A stretch of DNA of 53,866 bases from Acidobacteriota bacterium (lineage in GTDB: Bacteria; Acidobacteriota; UBA6911). The DNA lies in NCBI GenBank assembly GCA_003225335.1, contig QHZE01000456.1:1-53866 (forward strand). The letters run 5' to 3'. Below are positions 37,865 to 46,566 of the stretch, one piece after another. The notes under the pieces were generated by a model. That model was not told where the DNA came from. It did not search any database and saw only the letters and a program-made list of their open reading frames with translations. The position numbers and the translations under genes are program-made. Every line of letters begins with the position of its first letter. Within the stretch, counting starts at the first letter, position 1.

Positions 37865-38917
37865 TCATTTCGGATCACGCAGCTTCTCGAGCTCCGCTTC
37901 CAGACGTTGCACGGTTTCTTTAAGACCGTCGATCTGCTCCTTCATTTGCGGCAGCCGGCCAAAGAGCGCGTTGAGCCTTTTGAATTCCTGCAGCGGCCGC
38001 ACCGGAATACCCCAGTACACCTCCCCGCCCCGGACGATCTTGCCCGGAAGGACGCCCGCTTTGGAACCGATGACGGCGCCCTTTTCAACCCGCGCGTGGT
38101 CGCCAAAGCCTACCTGCCCCCCTATGACCGCATAGTCCCCGATTATGGTGCTCCCCGAGATTCCCGTTTGCGCCGCGATGACCACGCCCCGGCCTATTTC
38201 AACGTTATGCGCAATCTGCACGAGATTGTCGATTTTGGTCCCTGCGCCGATTCGCGTCGTTCCCAGCGAGCCGCGGTCAATAGTCGTATTGGCCCCTATC
38301 TCCACGTCGTCTTCGATCGCCACGTTTCCGACCTGGGGAAACTTGACCTGAACCTCGCCGTCAAAAACATAACCGAAGCCATCGCTTCCGGCAATTACCC
38401 CTGCGTGAAGCACGACTCGATCTCCTAACTGCACTCCCGGATAAAGAACGACGTGGGGGTGAAGAAGGCATTTCTCCCCTACAACGCAGCCATCTCCGAC
38501 TACAACGCCGGCGTGGAGCACGCTTCCCCTGCCGATTTTGGCGGCTCCCACTGTCACATAGGGGCCAATATCGACCTCATGTTCTATCACGGCGCCGGGC
38601 GAGATCGATGCCGTTGAATGAGTCGCGCCGCTCCCGGCCGGAGGCGGAGCCAGGATGCGAGCTGCCCTGGCGAAATCGAGCTTGGGCCTCTCCGAAAAGA
38701 TAGCGGTGCAACCTGATGGGACCAGAGATTGAGGGGCGATGATGCAGGCCGCACGCAAAGCACAGGGCGGCAAAGGTTCTCGGGAGTCGGCGTCTTTGAA
38801 AACGACGGAAAGACAATCTGCATCCTGCCAGCTCGAAACCCGGGTCACGTCGCGCTCCCCGTCCCCCTGGTACGGGAGTCCCAAGACCCGAGCCAACTGC
38901 GAGATCGAATATCCCAT
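37865..38917 (-). CDS. lpxD: UDP-3-O-(3-hydroxyacyl)glucosamine N-acyltransferase
   Basis: LpxD adds the second hydroxyacyl chain to UDP-3-O-acylglucosamine in lipid A synthesis. The 350-residue product has the N-terminal uridine-binding domain (about 1-100), a left-handed beta-helix of hexapeptide repeats (about 105-300) with the catalytic His in [12 protein letters not shown], and a C-terminal coiled coil ([19 protein letters not shown]) for trimerisation. It begins at ATG 38917, seven bases from the edge of a period-7 array. Separation from lpxA, lpxC and fabZ is unusual; here its neighbours are a radical SAM gene and an ABC exporter. The assignment is secure. Confidence 0.95.
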   Translation of the reverse strand: MGYSISQLARVLGLPYQGDGERDVTRVSSWQDADCLSVVFKDADSREPLPPCALRAACIIAPQSLVPSGCTAIFSERPKLDFARAARILAPPPAGSGATHSTASISPGAVIEHEVDIGPYVTVGAAKIGRGSVLHAGVVVGDGCVVGEKCLLHPHVVLYPGVQLGDRVVLHAGVIAGSDGFGYVFDGEVQVKFPQVGNVAIEDDVEIGANTTIDRGSLGTTRIGAGTKIDNLVQIAHNVEIGRGVVIAAQTGISGSTIIGDYAVIGGQVGFGDHARVEKGAVIGSKAGVLPGKIVRGGEVYWGIPVRPLQEFKRLNALFGRLPQMKEQIDGLKETVQRLEAELEKLRDPK

Positions 38918-38923
38918 GGTTTA

Positions 38924-39060
38924 TCAATTGCGGATTGCGGATTTCGGATTGCGGATTGGCGATTGCGGATTTCGGATTGCCGACTTCGGATTGGCGATTG
39001 TTCTCAATCGGTAATTGGAATGCGAGGTTTCAATCCGAAATCCGCAATCCGAAATCCAAA
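38924..39060. repeat. Long period-7 GGATTGC array block
   Basis: ATTGCGGATTGCGGATTTC units on one side and CAATCCGAAATCCGC units on the other side of a 25-base loop. It fills the gap between the radical SAM gene and lpxD, ending at the radical SAM stop codon. Confidence 0.9.
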
Positions 39061-41016
39061 CTATCTGGCCAGAACTTCTCTGTCCTTGGGCAGAAGACCC
39101 GGGTTTTCGCTGCAGCATCCCGCTCCGCCGGGGGCATTGTCCAGAACAGGCAAGATCAAATGATGTTCCGTGGTCTTCAGCTCGACTTTCTTTCCCTTGG
39201 CGAAAATCTCGTGTCTTCCGTTGGTTTTGTGCCATTCGGCCAGGCTGGCTGTTTGATGCATGTTTTCGATGATCTGCCGCCACCCCACGCCCGTATTGTA
39301 AGCGCAGAAGGAAATCTCCCCTTCCTGGGTTCCGTACGGTATGACGCACATCTCGGTGCGCCGGAAGTCATAGGTCCACAGGTCCTGAAACCACATACCT
39401 TCGACGCAGAGCACGCGCCAGTCATCCTGATCCGATCGCGTCTTCATGCGGTCATTCCGGTCACTGTCCGATCGGGCAGCGCTGGGCTTGAACAGACTGA
39501 CGATCTGGGATATGGGGAATCCTTTGGGAGCTGCGCTCGCCTTGAAGTTGCGCAGGATTGAAAGCGCAAGCTGGGCCGCGGTCAGGGTCTTGCCTCTTGC
39601 AGTGTCCGTGATGACGGCAACGTCCCGGATGAATTGCTCGTAGTCAAAGAACTTGAAAAGGGGAGTCCATTCGCGGGTGCGGCGGTTGACGACCAGGAGC
39701 GTGAAAATTCCGCAATTGGGATGGCAGTTGCAGGCGCTCCACCCCCATGGTGCATCCGCGCCCTGGAGCAGGTCCATCACGCTGGTGAAAGCGCTGTAAG
39801 ACGAAAGAGGAAACCAATCGCGCATAGGTTCCCAGTCGGCATTCAGCTGACTTTTCAAATCTTCTACCATCTGGGAGAGTGTGTAACGCTGGGCGTACCG
39901 AGTCTCGTTGTCTATTTCTTCGTCCCGCCCCGTGAAGGACACCGGCTGGAATGCGATGGTTTGAATCTTGTCGATGTTGCGTACGGCAAAATCGACGATG
40001 GGACCGATGCCATCGTTGTTGGTCCCATTCACAATGGTTGTCACTAGCGTTGTCTTCATCCCGGCTTTGGCCATGTTCTCTATCGCCTGCAACTTGACGT
40101 CGAACAGATTCCCCACGCCGCGGTGTTGATTCTTTTCGTTGGTCACGCCGTCAAACTGCAGGTAAGCCCCATGCAGGCCCGCTTCGTGTGCCTGGCGCGT
40201 GAAGTCTTCGCTTTGGGCAAATCGTATCCCGTTGGTCGCAGCCAGAACGCGGTAGAAGCCGATTTTCTTGGCGTAAGCAACCGCCTCGAGGAAGTGCGGG
40301 GAGAGCGTCGGCTCCCCGCCGGAAAAGAGCACGATGACCTGCCGGCGCGGCTTGAAGGAAACGGCGCGGTCGAGAATCGCCTTGATGTCCTCCCATTCCG
40401 GTTCGTGAACGTAGCCGACCTGGTTGGCATCCATGAAGCAGGGATTGCACATCATGTTGCACCGGTTGGTCACATCCACGGTCAGGACCGCGCCCCGGCC
40501 AAACTTGATCGTGGAACTGCCGTGACGGTGGACGTGTTCGTCTTCCGCGCACCGGAAGTCTCTGCCAAAGAAGAGACCTTCAATACGGCGGGTGAAGTCC
40601 GGGTTGGTGGAGAGAACATCCTCAAACGGCCCGTGTTTCTCGCACGCCTTGCGCATGAGGACTCGACCGTTTTCCTCTACGATCTGCGCCTTGATTTCGC
40701 CCGGGTGTTTGTCAGCCAGCAGGGACAGGTCGGCATCCCCATTGATGATGGCGGTGCGTACTTCGGGCACACAGCGCGGGCAAAGGGAGTCTGTGACTCG
40801 TGGAAAACCGAGGGGCGGGGCCGAGCGTTCATAGCTCTTGAGCATCTTGCCAGGCGCCCACTTCGGTCTCGGGAGCTCTCCTTCAGGAAGCCGCCTGTTA
40901 ATGGCCTGGAAAGCCTTCCAGGTCAGGTCAGAAAGCCCGGAAACCAACGATGATCCCGTCCAACTGCCCAGCAGTTTCTTAACCTCTTCATCCCGGAACA
41001 TGTGGTCCGTGTACAT
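39061..41016 (-). CDS. Radical SAM protein of the tetraether/membrane-spanning lipid synthase type
   Basis: The 651-residue protein has a central radical SAM domain with the cluster motif CNMMCNPC (residues 186-193, CX3CX2C) and SAM-binding FSGGEPT (231-237). Around it are the features of the Tes/MJ0619 family: an N-terminal CPRC pair (79-82) followed by EENGRVLMRKACEKHGPF, the block LQFDGVTNE (286-294), FQPVSFTGR (356-364) and a C-terminal WSACNCHPNCGIF cluster (Cys429, 431, 435). A further Cys-rich tail (CCSEN) ends it. Archaeal Tes joins lipid tails into tetraethers, and related bacterial enzymes are implicated in membrane-spanning lipids. Its place beside lpxD and an ICMT-like gene supports a lipid role. 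The exact substrate is inference. Confidence 0.8.
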   Translation of the reverse strand: MYTDHMFRDEEVKKLLGSWTGSSLVSGLSDLTWKAFQAINRRLPEGELPRPKWAPGKMLKSYERSAPPLGFPRVTDSLCPRCVPEVRTAIINGDADLSLLADKHPGEIKAQIVEENGRVLMRKACEKHGPFEDVLSTNPDFTRRIEGLFFGRDFRCAEDEHVHRHGSSTIKFGRGAVLTVDVTNRCNMMCNPCFMDANQVGYVHEPEWEDIKAILDRAVSFKPRRQVIVLFSGGEPTLSPHFLEAVAYAKKIGFYRVLAATNGIRFAQSEDFTRQAHEAGLHGAYLQFDGVTNEKNQHRGVGNLFDVKLQAIENMAKAGMKTTLVTTIVNGTNNDGIGPIVDFAVRNIDKIQTIAFQPVSFTGRDEEIDNETRYAQRYTLSQMVEDLKSQLNADWEPMRDWFPLSSYSAFTSVMDLLQGADAPWGWSACNCHPNCGIFTLLVVNRRTREWTPLFKFFDYEQFIRDVAVITDTARGKTLTAAQLALSILRNFKASAAPKGFPISQIVSLFKPSAARSDSDRNDRMKTRSDQDDWRVLCVEGMWFQDLWTYDFRRTEMCVIPYGTQEGEISFCAYNTGVGWRQIIENMHQTASLAEWHKTNGRHEIFAKGKKVELKTTEHHLILPVLDNAPGGAGCCSENPGLLPKDREVLAR

Positions 41017-41113
41017 TTATCGGCTCCCTATCACGGCATAAAATGACCCTAGGTAGACAAATACGGTCGGTAAAGTAACAGCTTTCTCCACCTCGGTCCA
41101 ACAAAATCTTTGT

Positions 41114-41174
41114 GTTTGGAGTTCAGCGTTCCGGCTGCGCCGCCTCAGTGCAGGCTAAAGCCTGAACTCCGAAC
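41114..41174. repeat. GTTTGGAGTTCAG hairpin
   Basis: GTTTGGAGTTCAG and a CTGAACTCCGAAC arm enclose CGGCTGCG and AGGCTAAAGCC segments. It belongs to the same family as the two copies at 48703-48841. Confidence 0.8.
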
Positions 41175-41194
41175 TTTCAGCTCCGAACAAAAAG

Positions 41195-41716
41195 TCAGTA
41201 GAAGCTGCGGAGGATGAGGAACGCCTCGGTCAGGAGGAGACCGCCAAGCGTGCGGTGCTCGCGGTTCTGCAAAACCCGGGACCAAAGAAAGCGGGAGGTG
41301 GCTGCAGGTGTCGTGAATCTCGGGAAAAACAGAGGCACCTTTCCCGCGTATTCCTTGAACTCCTCGCCGTATCCGCCGAGCAACTCCTGCTCTTCTGCTC
41401 TCATGACCGGATAATAGACCGTCAAATAAAACAGCACAAACGGGAGGAGCAGCCAGTAAACCTGACCTGCCACGATGACGCCAATCGCCATGACCAAAGA
41501 GCCGAGATAGAGCGGATTTCGTGTCAAGGCATAGGGTCCGCTGCGAGCGAGCACCCTGCCTTTGTCAATATGTCCTGCGGCCCAGGTCCGAATGCCGGCC
41601 CCGCAAACGGCGATACTGCCCCCGAGCCAAAGCGAACTTCTGGAAGGCCGCATCAAAAGCAGGAAGATCACCCCGAGGAGTGTGCCGGCGGGAACCCGAA
41701 TCCTCTGAGCCACCAC
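41195..41716 (-). CDS. Isoprenylcysteine carboxyl methyltransferase-like membrane protein
   Basis: The product resembles bacterial ICMT/PEMT-family membrane methyltransferases. The signature SGPYALTRNPLYLGS near the middle and the C-terminal EEQELLGGYGEEFKEY are present, with four hydrophobic segments. The reading frame is open to 41884, but its first 56 residues are translated period-7 array. The likely start is one of two consecutive GTG codons (41716, 41713) right at the array edge, giving about 173 residues. The frame continues beyond the family core to RSFY. Bacterial substrates of this family are mostly unknown. It sits directly upstream of the radical SAM gene, so a lipid-related methylation is possible but unproven. 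Confidence 0.75.
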   Translation of the reverse strand: MVAQRIRVPAGTLLGVIFLLLMRPSRSSLWLGGSIAVCGAGIRTWAAGHIDKGRVLARSGPYALTRNPLYLGSLVMAIGVIVAGQVYWLLLPFVLFYLTVYYPVMRAEEQELLGGYGEEFKEYAGKVPLFFPRFTTPAATSRFLWSRVLQNREHRTLGGLLLTEAFLILRSFY

Positions 41717-41722
41717 ATTCCA

Positions 41723-41886
41723 ATTGCGGATTGCGGATTGACGATTGCGGATTTCGGATTGCGGATTGCGGATTGGAAAACCTCTCTTCCAATTGCGGAT
41801 TGAAAAACCTCTTTTCCAATTGCGGATTACGCATCCCCCGATTACGGATTGCAGGTTTTTAAATCCGCAATCCGCAATCCGCAATT
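41723..41886. repeat. Long period-7 GGATTGC array block
   Basis: Degenerate GATTGCGGATTGACGATTG units, three CTTCCAATTGCGGATTGAAAA-like longer units (about 33 bases apart) and a short reverse-complement arm ending at the stop codon of the M1-like gene. Confidence 0.88.
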
Positions 41887-41887
41887 A

Positions 41888-43957
41888 TTAAGGCTTGGAA
41901 TCCTTTTCCATGACGGTTCGCTCTCGAGTGAACGGAGCCGCCAACCACTTTTTGGCTTCGGCCTGGGCTCCATTCGTATCGTCTTTCGTATTGACGGCCT
42001 TATTGTACTCGGCCACTGCTCTCTGGCGCTGGCTCAGAATGTCGTAGATCTTGCCCAGGTAAATGTAGCTCCAGACTTCAATCCAGGCCGGGTCTTTGTC
42101 GCCGTTCAGAGCGTCGCGAAAGGAATTCGCGGCAGCCTGCAGATTGAACTGCTCCCAAAAGACCTCCGCCAACCGGAAATGGACCAGGGATTTTCGCGGG
42201 TTGAGCTTGAGCGCACCCTCGTAGGCCCGGATCGAATCGACAAATTCTCCTTTCTGCTTGAGGTCGTTGCCCATGGAGATTTGCACGGCGATTTTCAGGT
42301 CCCTGGAATCCCTGAGCAGTTTGTGATCCGGGTCCAGAACCACTTTGGTCGGCATGGAAAATGAATTGATGTCGAACGCAGTGGATTTCCCGCTCAACTC
42401 AACGGTTGCCCTCTCGCTCTTGTCCTTGGTGTTGACCTCGACTTCGATGGGCATGCGGAACAGATCGCGATCCTGTTTGAGGGTACCGGAAACACGAAAC
42501 CCGTCTGTGGTCTTGAAAATCACGTATTCCGTCTGGAGATCAGGAACCCCGATGGTGTCTATCCATTCGGAGAAAAACCATCCCAGCTCTTTCCCGTAGT
42601 GCTGTTCCGCAAGTTTCCGGAATCCCGAGGCGGACGCGGTTTTTCCCCCAAACTCTCGCAAGTATTGACGAAGCAGCTCGCTGAACTTCTTGTCGCCCAG
42701 AAGCTGATGGAGCATGTGGACGACCCACCCTCCTTTTCCTGCGACGACAGATTCATAAGCCTCGGTCCGGTAGCCTAATCCGAGGCCGGACCTGACGGCA
42801 CTCTTGCTTTCGAACTTCAGGGCCAGAACGGCGAGGCTGTTAAGCTCTTCTTGAAACGCACTGGGCCCGCCGCTCTGGCCGAGGTAGAGTGCCGCCGAGT
42901 AGTACGCCATGCCGTCCGCCAGCCAGAGATCGTCGGTACTTTCGAGGCCCACCGTCTCCATCCACCATTGATAGGCGGCCCGGCGCGCAAGCTGCCGGGT
43001 CGCGGGAGCCTCTTGAGATAGTTCCCTGTGAGTGACGAAAACCGTTCCCATGGTTCCGTGATGGGCGCTCAGCTTGTCATCCACTTCGACCAGGCTGCAC
43101 TTCTCTCCGGATGAGGGCGGTCCGAAGGTCTTGGTGTAGTAGTCCAGGATCTGCGCGAGAACGCCGGCACTCTTCTGGATCGCCTCGAGGTGGTCTTCGC
43201 GGGCGAAGCAATCCACGCTGAGACCGCCCTTCTGGACGGTCTTTTCAAAGTAGCGTCCCGCGACAATGGAATTGGGAAGAATCGGCTGTTTCGCAGACCA
43301 GCCGAAACTCTCGGTGATGCCCTTTGTCGTGACGGGAAGCTGGACTCCGGGTCCCACCACGGTAAAGCCGAGGGGAGCTGTGATGTCCACGTCCGCCGTG
43401 GCCCTGTCGACGAGAAATTTGTTGATCGGAAACCACTTTGCCGAATAAAGCAGATAAATCCCCTCCGGGCCGATGTAGGCGCTGGTTTCGTCCCGCGTGA
43501 AGTTGCGGCTGTATCGATCCTTGTCAAACCCTCCGCTGTACTCGATCTTGACGACCACGGTAGTCTCTGCGGTCAGGGTTTTTGAAAAGCGAATTGACAG
43601 CAAACCGGGGCCGCTCTCATCCTGACCAAACTCAATTTCGATACCTTCCTGATTGGTGATCTTTCGGACCGAGAGGTTCTCGCTGAGCTCGAAAACCACG
43701 ATATCAGTGTTTTCCAGCACCTTGAATGTGATCGTGGCAATCGCATGGAGCTCGTGGGTATCCGGTGTCAAGTTCGCCTGGAGGGAGTAGTGCTGAACGT
43801 CGATCTTGGGAATGGACGACGGAGCGCGCTTCCCCTGAGCGGCCGATTGCGGATTGCGGATTTCGGATTGCGGATTGAGAGCGAATCCGCACTCCCCCGA
43901 CACGAGCAAGAAAAGCAGGGCACCTCGAAACCATGTTGACTTCATCAGTCTTCCCAT
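41888..43957 (-). CDS. Catalytically dead M1-peptidase homologue with TPR tail
   Basis: The 689-residue exported protein has a signal peptide (residues about 5-26), an M1 aminopeptidase-type beta-rich N-terminal domain (ATITFKVLENTDIVVFEL), a catalytic-domain homologue and a C-terminal region with TPR-like helices (FVDSIRAYEGALKLNPRKS, from about residue 590). Where active M1 enzymes have HExxH the sequence reads ARRAAYQWW (Arg325, Arg326, Tyr329), the downstream Glu ligand is Asp348 (WLADGMAYY), and the GxMEN substrate motif is GTMGT. All zinc ligands are thus lost. Residues 28-38 (NPQSEIRNPQS) are an in-frame repeat array. A binding or chaperone role is a guess. It lies between lpxB and the ICMT-like gene. 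Confidence 0.85.
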   Translation of the reverse strand: MGRLMKSTWFRGALLFLLVSGECGFALNPQSEIRNPQSAAQGKRAPSSIPKIDVQHYSLQANLTPDTHELHAIATITFKVLENTDIVVFELSENLSVRKITNQEGIEIEFGQDESGPGLLSIRFSKTLTAETTVVVKIEYSGGFDKDRYSRNFTRDETSAYIGPEGIYLLYSAKWFPINKFLVDRATADVDITAPLGFTVVGPGVQLPVTTKGITESFGWSAKQPILPNSIVAGRYFEKTVQKGGLSVDCFAREDHLEAIQKSAGVLAQILDYYTKTFGPPSSGEKCSLVEVDDKLSAHHGTMGTVFVTHRELSQEAPATRQLARRAAYQWWMETVGLESTDDLWLADGMAYYSAALYLGQSGGPSAFQEELNSLAVLALKFESKSAVRSGLGLGYRTEAYESVVAGKGGWVVHMLHQLLGDKKFSELLRQYLREFGGKTASASGFRKLAEQHYGKELGWFFSEWIDTIGVPDLQTEYVIFKTTDGFRVSGTLKQDRDLFRMPIEVEVNTKDKSERATVELSGKSTAFDINSFSMPTKVVLDPDHKLLRDSRDLKIAVQISMGNDLKQKGEFVDSIRAYEGALKLNPRKSLVHFRLAEVFWEQFNLQAAANSFRDALNGDKDPAWIEVWSYIYLGKIYDILSQRQRAVAEYNKAVNTKDDTNGAQAEAKKWLAAPFTRERTVMEKDSKP
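43843..43878. repeat. Period-7 GGATTGC array inside a coding region
   Basis: Five GGATTGC-type units lie within the M1-like gene, just after the signal peptide, without breaking the frame (36 bases). Confidence 0.9.
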
Positions 43958-44116
43958 TTCGGATTGCCGATTGCGGATTTCGGATTGCCGATTGCGGATT
44001 TCGGATTAAGAAGGACCACAATCCGCGATTGGAATCCACTCACGTAAATTATTAAATTTCGCATTGAGAATGCCCTAATCGGCAATCCGAAATCTTTTCA
44101 ATCCGCAATCCGCAAT
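43955..44116. repeat. Long period-7 GGATTGC array block
   Basis: GATTGCCGATTGCGGATTTCG units, a central unique 60 bases and CAATCCGCAATCC units fill the gap between lpxB and the M1-like gene, reaching the lpxB stop codon. Confidence 0.88.
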
Positions 44117-45265
44117 CTACAGGTACCTTTCCACTACGGCGGCGACTGCGTCCGAAGCACACCTCAAGCTCAACTTCTCTCGAATCTCCGACAGACCGGA
44201 TCTCATCGTTGCGAGTTTCTGCGGCCTCTCGAAATACTCCAGAACCGCGCCCGAGAGCGCCTCGGGAGTGGCGTCGCCCTGGAAGAATTCAGGGACGATC
44301 TGCTTCTCAGCGATCAAGTTTACCAGCCCTTTGAACGGACTCCGAACGAGAAAATTACCCACATGCCAGCTTATGTTCGAGATCTTGTAAACGATGACGA
44401 AGGGAACGCCGACGAGCGCAGCCTCGAGGGTACTTGTCCCGCTCTTCACGATACCGAAATCCGCGTTGGCCAGGATGTCGCGAGACTCTTTCGAAACAAT
44501 TTTGAAATAGAGCGCATTCGGATCCCCAGCCAGCTCCTGAGCGGCCAGCCGGCGGATCTCCTCTGCGCTGACGGAGGGCGCCGCAGAAATGATGAACTGG
44601 GCGGGCATTTTCTCGAGAATCCGGCGAGCGGCCCGGATAAGAGTTGGAAGCATGAACTTTACTTCCCTGCGGCGGCTTCCGGGGAGCAGGGCGATGGTTT
44701 TCCGTCCCGGAACCAGGTTTATGCACCGCAAAAAGCTCTCCCTGTCGGATTCGGGCGCGAAGTCTTCCAGAAGCGGATGTCCGACGAATTGCGCATTCAC
44801 TCCCCGCTCCCGATAGTATTTCTCCTCAAAGGGGAGAATGACGAGCATCTGATCCACATAATCGCGGATTATGTGGATCCGTCCGCTGCGCCACGCCCAC
44901 AGCTGCGGACTTATGTAATAGATCACGCGGACACCCGCCCGTTTCATTTTTTTGGCCAGACGAAGGTTAAACTCAGGAAAGTCCAGGAGCACCGCTACAG
45001 CCGGGGGGTCATCCAGGCAGGAGCGAAGAATCTTTTGAAACGTCTCGTAATACACGCGGAAATGAGCCAGGGCTTCTCTTGGGCCGATACTTGCAAGGAG
45101 ACGAATGTGACAAAGAAGCTGGATTCCTTCCCGCTCCATCGCGTCGCCTCCGGTTCCGAAGAACTGGAGGGAATCCCCGGGATGAAGAGTTCTCAGCTTG
45201 CGTGCAAGGCGGGCTCCATATCTGTCGGCTGAGGCCTCTCCCGCTACTATCAGGATGCGTTTCAT
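44117..45265 (-). CDS. lpxB: Lipid-A-disaccharide synthase
   Basis: LpxB (GT19) condenses UDP-2,3-diacylglucosamine with lipid X to make the lipid A disaccharide on the inner face of the inner membrane. The 382-residue product starts MKRILIVAGEASAD, the family's N-terminal motif, and has YYISPQLWAWRSGRI near residue 120, LLPGSRRREV near residue 195 and the acceptor/donor region KSGTSTLEAALVGVPFV near residue 270. Length is standard. The ATG at 45265 has no strong ribosome-binding site. It is followed by the dead M1 homologue after a repeat block. No other Raetz pathway genes except lpxD are seen in the window. Confidence 0.96.
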   Translation of the reverse strand: MKRILIVAGEASADRYGARLARKLRTLHPGDSLQFFGTGGDAMEREGIQLLCHIRLLASIGPREALAHFRVYYETFQKILRSCLDDPPAVAVLLDFPEFNLRLAKKMKRAGVRVIYYISPQLWAWRSGRIHIIRDYVDQMLVILPFEEKYYRERGVNAQFVGHPLLEDFAPESDRESFLRCINLVPGRKTIALLPGSRRREVKFMLPTLIRAARRILEKMPAQFIISAAPSVSAEEIRRLAAQELAGDPNALYFKIVSKESRDILANADFGIVKSGTSTLEAALVGVPFVIVYKISNISWHVGNFLVRSPFKGLVNLIAEKQIVPEFFQGDATPEALSGAVLEYFERPQKLATMRSGLSEIREKLSLRCASDAVAAVVERYL

Positions 45266-45327
45266 TGCGGCGCGGGAAGCTGTGAAAAAATTCTCGTTCG
45301 TAAAGCCGGCCCTACGTCAGAGTCTTG

Positions 45328-45432
45328 AAAATGACAAATGACCAATGATCAATGACAAATAAGCTGTGGCCGGCTTGCCAACCGCTATCTGTCACTGCCC
45401 ATTGTCATTTGTCATTTGTCATTTGTCATTTT
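45328..45432. repeat. Inverted period-7 ATGACAA arrays
   Basis: ATGACAAATGACCAATGATCA units (45328-45360) and TTGTCATTTGTCATTTGTC units (45405-45432) form a hairpin in the gap between mnmA and lpxB. It ends four bases from the mnmA stop codon. Confidence 0.88.
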
Positions 45433-45435
45433 TTT

Positions 45436-46566
45436 TCACGGCTGGTGACGCGTGATCCACCCTCCTCCGATTACCCGGTCTCCATCGTAAAAGACCGCGG
45501 CCTGCCCGGGGGTAACCGCCAGCTGGGGCGTATCGAACTCGACGAGCAGGGACTTGTCCTCCATAGGCGTGACCGTTGCGGGGGACTCCGCGTGCCGGGA
45601 GCGAATCTTTGCGGACACACGAACAGGCGCGTCCGGGGCGGCTATGGAGATCCAGTTAGGCCGTACTACCCTGCATAGACTCTTTCCCAGTTGAGGGCGC
45701 TCCCCTACCACGACCCGATGCGACTCGGGCTGGAGATCGATGACATACAGGGGAGAGGGATGGGCGAGCCCGAGACCGCGCCTCTGCCCGATCGTGTAGT
45801 GGTGGATGCCCGGATGCTTCCCCAGCGCTTTTCCTTCGAGGTCAACAATCTCTCCGGCCGCGAAAGGGTCCGAATCTTCGTCTCTCCCGCAAACGTCGTT
45901 GTAGTGCCTCTCGATAAAGCCGGCGTAGTCGTTGTCCGGCACGAAGCAGATCTCCTGGCTCTCGGGTTTTTCAGCAACAGGAAGGCTGTGCCGTCGAGCC
46001 AGTCCGCGCACCTGCTGCTTGCGCAGATCGCCCAGGGGGAACAGGGCGCGCGCGAGTTGTTCCTGGCGCAGACCGAACAGAAAATAGGACTGGTCCTTAT
46101 CAGGATCACGTCCCTTGAGAAGCATGTACCGGCCAGTTTCGGAGTCCCGGGCGATCCTCGCGTAATGCCCCGTTGCCACGTACGCGGCTCCCACTTCATC
46201 GGCTGTCTGCAGGAGATGATCGAACTTCATGTGGGAGTTACACAGCACGCAGGGCGAGGGCGTCACGCCCCCGAGGTAGCCTTCTATGAATGGGCGCACC
46301 ACTTCTCTTTCGAATTCGCGCTGAAAGTTGACCACATAGTAGGGAAAGCCAAGGCGAGCGGCCACGCTGCGAGCATCGTACAGGTCGTCGATGGAGCAAC
46401 AGCGGCCTCCGCGCTGCTCTTCTCCCGCGGGGCCGTTTCGCCTCTGGTCCCACAACTGCATCGAGAACCCTACCAGGTTGTGCCCCTCTTCCTTGAGGAT
46501 GGCCGCGGCCGTCGAGCTGTCCACTCCTCCGCTCATGGCCACCGCAATCCGGCACGGCTCGCTCAT
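45436..46566 (-). CDS. mnmA: tRNA-specific 2-thiouridylase
   Basis: MnmA activates uridine 34 of tRNA-Lys, Glu and Gln with ATP and inserts sulfur from a persulfide relay. The 376-residue product has the PP-loop SGGVDSST at residues 12-19, the first catalytic Cys in [13 protein letters not shown] near residue 105 and the second in EICFVPD near residue 205, and the C-terminal beta-barrel domain. The start at ATG 46566 overlaps the stop codon of the upstream gene (ATGA). A frame open to 46599 lies inside that gene and is rejected. The coupling to an unknown upstream gene is noteworthy. Confidence 0.95.
   Translation of the reverse strand: MSEPCRIAVAMSGGVDSSTAAAILKEEGHNLVGFSMQLWDQRRNGPAGEEQRGGRCCSIDDLYDARSVAARLGFPYYVVNFQREFEREVVRPFIEGYLGGVTPSPCVLCNSHMKFDHLLQTADEVGAAYVATGHYARIARDSETGRYMLLKGRDPDKDQSYFLFGLRQEQLARALFPLGDLRKQQVRGLARRHSLPVAEKPESQEICFVPDNDYAGFIERHYNDVCGRDEDSDPFAAGEIVDLEGKALGKHPGIHHYTIGQRRGLGLAHPSPLYVIDLQPESHRVVVGERPQLGKSLCRVVRPNWISIAAPDAPVRVSAKIRSRHAESPATVTPMEDKSLLVEFDTPQLAVTPGQAAVFYDGDRVIGGGWITRHQP

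Noticed and set aside
34008..44116. CRISPR arrays in the tandem repeat blocks
   Set aside because: Units are 7-10 bases with no spacers of constant length and no cas genes are present.
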